DNA from: Diplolepis rosae
Lineage: Eukaryota > Arthropoda > Insecta > Hymenoptera > Diplolepididae
Reading direction: 5' to 3'
NCBI GenBank assembly: GCA_030998225.1
Contig: JAPYXD010000680.1
Location: 1,922,001-1,986,000, forward strand
DNA: 64,000 nucleotides
Shown: in pieces, positions 61,191-64,000 of the stretch
How positions within the stretch are numbered: the first letter of the stretch is position 1
Layout: each line of letters begins with the position of its first letter
The notes under the pieces: model-generated
Databases searched by the model: none
Seen by the model: only the letters and a program-made list of their open reading frames with translations
What the model was told of the DNA's origin: nothing
Translations under genes and position numbers: made by a program

Positions 61191-62813
61191 GCATCCTGAA
61201 AAAATGTAGATCAATCGAATGGAATAAAATTAATTTATAATACAAATACTTTTAGAAATATTTAATTATAAATTCCTATTTCTGCTATCTAACTTCCAAT
61301 CATTATATTTTAATTGATTTCTCAATTTTTCAATTATTGTCACTCAAAACAACTGATTCTATAGATAAAATTCAGTTACTGATTGTAAATAGTAAAACAA
61401 CTAATTTGAAATTAAAATAGTGTGTCCCGAATAGGTCCTGGATAGACCCGGATAGATGCAGAATTATAAATAACACAATTATAAATACACAATTTGTCTC
61501 TTACATTTTAAGCCAGGGGTAAACTTGAATGATTTTTCCATGACATTCTTGAAGTTTAAAAAAAATTATCTCACTCCATGCAACATTCTTATTCTGAAAC
61601 TCTACAATCTATTCTAAGAAATCAAATTTTTATTAGTCTGTAATCATCACATCTAAAGATCTCAGAATTTGCGTTACGAAGGGAGCGAGATTCCTACAGA
61701 GTGAAGGTGAACCATGAAGAAAGGAAAAGAAATTCCCCAGAATTATGAACAAGAGGAAGAAACGACCACGCCATAATAATAGATCGCACGTTACATTTTC
61801 AGCTATAATAACTAGGTTTCTTTTCATCGTTTGCTAGATTTGCATCATGCTTTTACAATTAGATACGCATAAATCGATTGCTATCACTTCTCACAAAATT
61901 ATTCCTGCTCAGATAAAAACTTTCAATGTAGATAGTATGATAGTGTTCTCTTGAAATTAAGCAAATTATGGGGTTGTTTGAATCTTGAAAATCTCACAAA
62001 CTAATTTCTTGGTACAATTACACACTTATGCAGCAAAGGCTTCTTTAAACGTATTACCTGAAATCACAGGATAGAAGTCGTGACTACAAAGAGGACGAAC
62101 GATGCATTAAAAGCAGTTTCTATAACAAGAAATTCCTTCCGCCTGTTCTGGCATGGAGAAAATAATTCATAAAATAATCATTTTTCAGTTTTTAAGAATC
62201 ATTTAGTATTTTGATTCAATAAAACTTTCAGAGCACATCAAGTGAAAGGATTGTGATTCGAGTTTAGATAACACTTTTAAAATATGCTCTATCTGAATCA
62301 GCGGAATAAAAATCTTGTGAAATGAAAGCGTGTCACGATTATATTCACAAACAATGCTTCAGCGTTTAGAAACTGCTGAGTAAACTTCAACTTAATGATT
62401 TAAAGCAGCATGGCTACAAGCATAAGGGTTCGCTAAAATCAATACATCCTAACCACATCAATGGATGACTATAATATAAAAATTGTTTTGTTAGTTTCCT
62501 CGAACCAATTTGCTAGCTACAAATCACTGGGAAGGAAATTTCCAAGGTAGTAAATTATTACTAACTTCAGACACGAAACATATTTTAAAATAGTAAATTA
62601 TCTTCAACTAAATTTCGTTGCACTATTTTGTTTTACAATTTAGAATAAAATAATTGTAATCAGAGCGAGTTTACTTTTGCATTTTAGAGCAGAAAAAAAG
62701 CGAGGATTTTACGTATAAAGTTTTAAAAACATTTCAGGAATTCCGTGGTGTGAAAATGATTATGGTAAGAAACTAGTTTCAAATAATAAAAGAAAAAACA
62801 ATCAATAGCTCAG

Positions 62814-62983
62814 GATATGCCATTGATGGTGAATGGATCTAGAAGTCCGGAAATGAAAACTGGTCTGCTCGATGAAGCCACAAGCTACAACAGACGACTG
62901 CAGACAAAGCCTTCGCTGGAATCGATGACCTACCGAAGGTTAAGGGCGACAGACCGAAGAAACCCTTTAAAGATTCCCAGACA
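62814..62983 (+). CDS. Candidate internal or first exon of a neighbouring gene
   Basis: After an acceptor (TAGCTCAG) an open frame of 56 codons runs to a possible donor GTAAAT at 62984. It reads DMPLMVNGSRSPEMKTGLLD and later SLESMTYRRLRATDRR, a polar, basic sequence of no recognised family. The interval is near 50% GC in a 33% GC region. An ATG lies at 62817. A 27-base in-phase mini-exon at 62738-62764 is conceivable, but the 49-bp gap would be too short for a normal intron. The minus-strand frame 62839-63027 is the alternative. Confidence 0.28.
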
Positions 62984-63986
62984 GTAAATATGAGCAATTC
63001 CATGTTAAGCGATCTGAAGAATTTCACTCATTGTTAGCAATTTCGATAAAAGTTGGCGTAACTTTTCTCTTATAGGTGTTACGATAAACATTTAAGGAGG
63101 TTGGGTAGTAGAATGAAAATTATTAAAAACTTTTGAAACTTTCACAATCCACTGTTTAATATTAAAGGAAAATCACGTAAAAATTTCAAAAAGATTGACA
63201 GTGCAGTTTTCGAGAAAATCAATGTTAAAATAGTCCTCTTATACATGGGCTCTTATGGGAGAAAACTGAATTCCATCAATCTCCCTTCAATATTTTTTTC
63301 AAAAATGATAAACTCATTGGAAGCTCAGTTGCAATATGAACTTTGAATATTTCTGAACATTTTGAAACAAAAAAAATGTGCACTTACAATGTAGTTATTT
63401 AGATAATTGAACTTGAAGAAAATATATTCGTTATTTTGGGGCAAACGGTCAGCTGTCATCAAGAAATGTGGCAACGCTGCGGTATCTGCTATATTATAAT
63501 AGTAATACAGATTCACAGGATTCATTGTAAATAAACAACGTACTTATGAAACATTACATGCTTAATCACTTTTATTTATTAGAACGCTGTACAAACAATC
63601 TCATTATAAAAAATATCAAAAATAACTTATTATAGACTAAAGAACATTTTATCAATACTTACAGACTAATCAATGTTCGGTTAATTATAATGTTTAAGAT
63701 TGTATGTAAAAAAATCGATCTCTGGTAGAATTTTTTAAAAAAGGAGCTGATATTTAAATAGAATAATTATTTATATGCATACAAAAAACCAGTTCAAACA
63801 ACACAACGTTGCCAAACCTCTTTCTCGTTATTTCGGAGAACTTCAAGTTGATAAAAATAAACTTTATTTCGCATAAAACATGAATTTGCTGGTATTTAAT
63901 ACTAAAACAAGATATTTACATTACACTTTATTGTACATCGATACGTAAATAGCGTAAAAAAACCATATAATTTTTTTATCTAAGGT

Positions 63987-63997
63987 TGGTCACACTG
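63987..63997 (+). promoter_or_regulatory. Insect core-promoter Motif 1 match (TGGTCACACTG)
   Basis: An exact fit to the YGGTCACACTR consensus of Drosophila Motif 1 (bound by M1BP), usually within about 50 bases of start sites of housekeeping genes. GTGGCAACGCTG at 63468 and CAACGTTGCC at 63805 are the kind of words often seen around insect start sites. A transcription start may lie just beyond the window. Confidence 0.4.
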
Positions 63998-64000
63998 CCG

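Larger units (their letters stand above)
59671..64000. other. Right-hand region: putative upstream sequence of the minus-strand gene
   Basis: Holds the foldback 60430-60643, a repeat with GGCCCAGTA words (60650-61190), AT-rich DNA to 62700, a possible + strand exon (62814-62983) and a promoter-like end (63987-63997). A stretch around 62056-62160 reads on the minus strand as a possible 5' untranslated exon ending TTTCAG|GTAATAC, but it is unproven. Nothing else seen. Confidence 0.4.

Noticed and set aside
62738..62764. 27-base mini-exon in phase with 62814
   Set aside because: The gap to the next acceptor is 49 bases, too short for a credible intron; kept only as a remark.
1..64000. tRNA, rRNA, LTR retrotransposon or integrated virus
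   Set aside because: I saw no cloverleaf, no rRNA core sequence, no paired long terminal direct repeats and no recognisable viral reading frame.

Overview
This window looks like intron-rich, AT-rich nuclear DNA from an animal, almost certainly an insect. Coding sequence is confined to short exons with GT/AG borders. There are mariner transposase remnants, TA- and TTAA-flanked foldback elements and Penelope-like repeat ends, and the last bases carry an exact match to an insect core-promoter motif (TGGTCACACTG). There is no bacterial-style gene packing, and I saw no tRNA, rRNA or CRISPR. The order of insect cannot be told from what I see.

The core of the window is a tandem array of one secreted-protein gene family, all on the + strand. 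The 3' tip of one copy lies at 1-59. A complete copy (gene I) spans 5188-25004 in nine exons: 5188-5245, 9497-9756, 9875-9973, 14014-14091, 15427-15580, 19938-20218, 20320-20424, 22178-22267 and 24804-25004. A second complete copy (gene II) spans 38480-48506 in the same exons plus one duplicated exon. All splice phases fit: 1,326 coding bases (441 residues) for gene I and 1,329 (442 residues) for gene II with one version of the duplicated exon. The product is a signal peptide followed by two consecutive domains, A and B. In each, the landmarks of a chymotrypsin-like (S1) fold can be followed in order, but the catalytic residues are mostly lost and nearly all cysteines are gone. I read it as a double-domain pseudoprotease. 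The exons differ between genes I and II several times more than the introns touching them, and most changes replace amino acids.

The rest is repeats. Because the gene units are paralogous, many insertions show as filled/empty pairs with clean target duplications: TA (5411-5598, 10076-13819, 10107-10977, 14462-14922, 36717-36904), TTAA (25622-26068) and six bases (22487-23948). Between genes I and II (28834-33060) a Penelope-like element has split a mariner transposase pseudogene. It has a 12-bp target duplication and perfect 98-bp inverted arms, and it carries a 3-kb satellite array built on CGCGCATTACTTGGCC. A 1.17-kb element with 37-bp terminal inverted repeats and its own lysine-rich reading frame lies at 35494-36661.

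From 48507 rightward the array ends and nested repeats dominate. The last 5 kb seems to approach ordinary genes: a clear first coding exon on the - strand (59545-59670, product beginning MGQCVSRK), a possible + strand exon (62814-62983), and the promoter motif at 63987-63997.
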